A stretch of DNA of 64,000 nt from Chrysogorgia sp. JL179-B06. Its lineage: Eukaryota > Cnidaria > Anthozoa > Scleralcyonacea > Chrysogorgiidae. Below, in pieces: positions 62,945-64,000 of the stretch. Each line of letters begins with the position of its first letter. The first letter of the stretch is position 1. The notes under the pieces are model-generated. The model did not search any database. It worked only from the letters and a program-made list of their open reading frames with translations, and had not been told where the DNA came from. The position numbers and the translations under genes were made by a program. The DNA is taken from the NCBI GenBank assembly GCA_035772405.1, contig JAYKKM010000005.1, forward strand, positions 1,469,501-1,533,500. Direction: 5' to 3'.

Positions 62945-63282
62945 GTACTTTTTTCTTTTACGTTTATTATGGTTGTAAAGAATTTTTAAAACAAAAATCA
63001 TAATGTTCTAGATACAGTACCTTTTCGACCTATAAGAACCTCTAATTGTACCATATCAAAGTCCTAAACAAGGACAATACCAAAATCGGGTTGCAGTTCT
63101 TTATCTTTTACATAAGACTGTACTGTACATTTACGTCACAAAATTCAGGCTCTTTCAGATCCACACAAGGGCCCAGGTTTCTCTGTTTTTACTTGGTAAA
63201 ATAATTAAGAACCAAACACACTGATTTTTCATAAGATATCAAATAAATAACAACCCATCATGGGATAGTTTGGTAATATATA

Positions 63283-63428
63283 TATATGTTATTTACCGGC
63301 TGGGAGGTCCGTATGCAGAAATATTTCCCGAGGTCTCAAAAACGGCCCAAGGCCACAGGCCGAGGGACGTTTTGGAAACCAAGGGAAATATGTCTCCATA
63401 TACAGACCGACAAAAACGGTAAATTATT
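63283..63428. repeat. foldback family 'ttaccggctgggaggtccgt' (4 of 4)
   Basis: gttatttaccggctgggagg and the mirror cagaccgacaaaaacggtaa, followed at 63665-63745 by the companion gcggtccgtatggg block next to agccaatcaga. Intron 26. Confidence 0.8.
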
Positions 63429-64000
63429 TATTTTTTTCCTTTGATATCCTGGCTTGTTTTTTGTTCGTCATCAGTATTTTTAGTGGACAAAAAAGGAAAG
63501 TCTGTGCTTTTACATTCGTGGAAGGAAATTGAGAGTCGAGTCTCTTTTCGGATAAAAAAAAACTCACTAATATGTCTTTCAATATGTTCAATCTCGTTTG
63601 AGTTCGTTTTCAAATGTTTTTAGAATATTTTACGGCTTATCAAACGCATTTAAACTGAAATTATGTCGAGCGGTCCGTATGGGCTCATACGGACCGCTCG
63701 TTAGCCAATCAGAAAGCATGATTTGGTAGGATACGGACCGGGAAAAAGTAAAGGTTCTTATTAGCGGGTATTTATTGCAGATAACTTATTCCGAAGTGGG
63801 GCGATACAGGGTTGATAATTATAGCATTAAGTATAGGTAATCATATGATTGCGATACAATAGACCTTACCTATTATGACGCATGAATATTTACGTCTCCC
63901 AGAGGGAGTTTAACATTAATACGAGAAAAGAAATCTCGCAAGGAATTATGGTACTAGTAGTCACTAATAGACCCAAACGTCATAATGGGTAAAATCTATT

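Noticed and set aside
62473..62868. 131-codon + strand frame
   Set aside because: It lies antisense to the RecQ-like fragment and through the right inverted repeat of the element; no motif.

Overview
This looks like a window from an animal nuclear genome: AT-rich, intron-dense and heavily loaded with transposable elements. Bilateral or cnidarian-grade marine invertebrate is my best guess. The grounds are FLYWCH/MULE and ZMYM-type hAT transposases, Jockey/CR1-like LINE fragments, tRNA-headed SINEs and many short foldback MITEs. Nothing in the sequence fixes the species, and I see no prokaryotic features, CRISPR array or operon.

The main result is one host gene on the + strand that occupies nearly the whole window. 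Twenty-six short exons between 4046 and 62944, running off the right edge, can be chained with every intron phase matching. The in-frame product is about 725 residues. It starts with leucine-rich repeats and an LRR-cap segment (exons 2-5), continues as a long, mostly helical-looking conserved region, then has a basic/serine-rich linker, a short region rich in Gly, Val and aromatic residues, and an acidic tail. The paralogous family beyond 'LRR protein' was not recognised. The individual ORFs are tiny (32 to 157 nt exons), so ORF calling alone misses this gene.

The introns hold the rest. Intron 1: a telomere-like tract (70 bp, 4193-4262) lies just after exon 1. Intron 2: hAT MITE 6705-6972. 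Intron 3: an almost complete 8.5-kb MULE (7690-16219, 9-bp target duplication) carrying a frameshifted FLYWCH-MULE transposase, with two further elements nested inside. Intron 4: a 0.5-kb polypurine tract. Introns 5 and 6: two large minisatellites. Intron 7: a TA-flanked DNA element holding a LINE, itself followed by a TTAA-flanked MITE. Intron 11: a mariner-like foldback holding another LINE. Intron 14: a 4.3-kb satellite of 62/74-bp units that ends 25 bp before exon 15. Intron 16: a complete 4.7-kb hAT transposon with an intact transposase of about 960 aa and a perfect 8-bp target duplication, inserted 13 bp upstream of exon 17. Intron 17: a TGTGC pentamer array. Introns 18-25: LINE fragments, SINEs, pogo-like and hAT MITEs and a 0.5-kb palindrome.

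Left of the host gene, on the - strand (1431-2607), is an alpha-1,3-fucosyltransferase-like reading frame broken by three frameshifts.

I found no evidence of a new defence or enzymatic system. The items most worth checking are the host gene itself, a probable GC-AG intron, the hAT insertion inside a splice-acceptor region, a satellite that seems to supply a branch point, and inverted repeats flanking exons 12-13.
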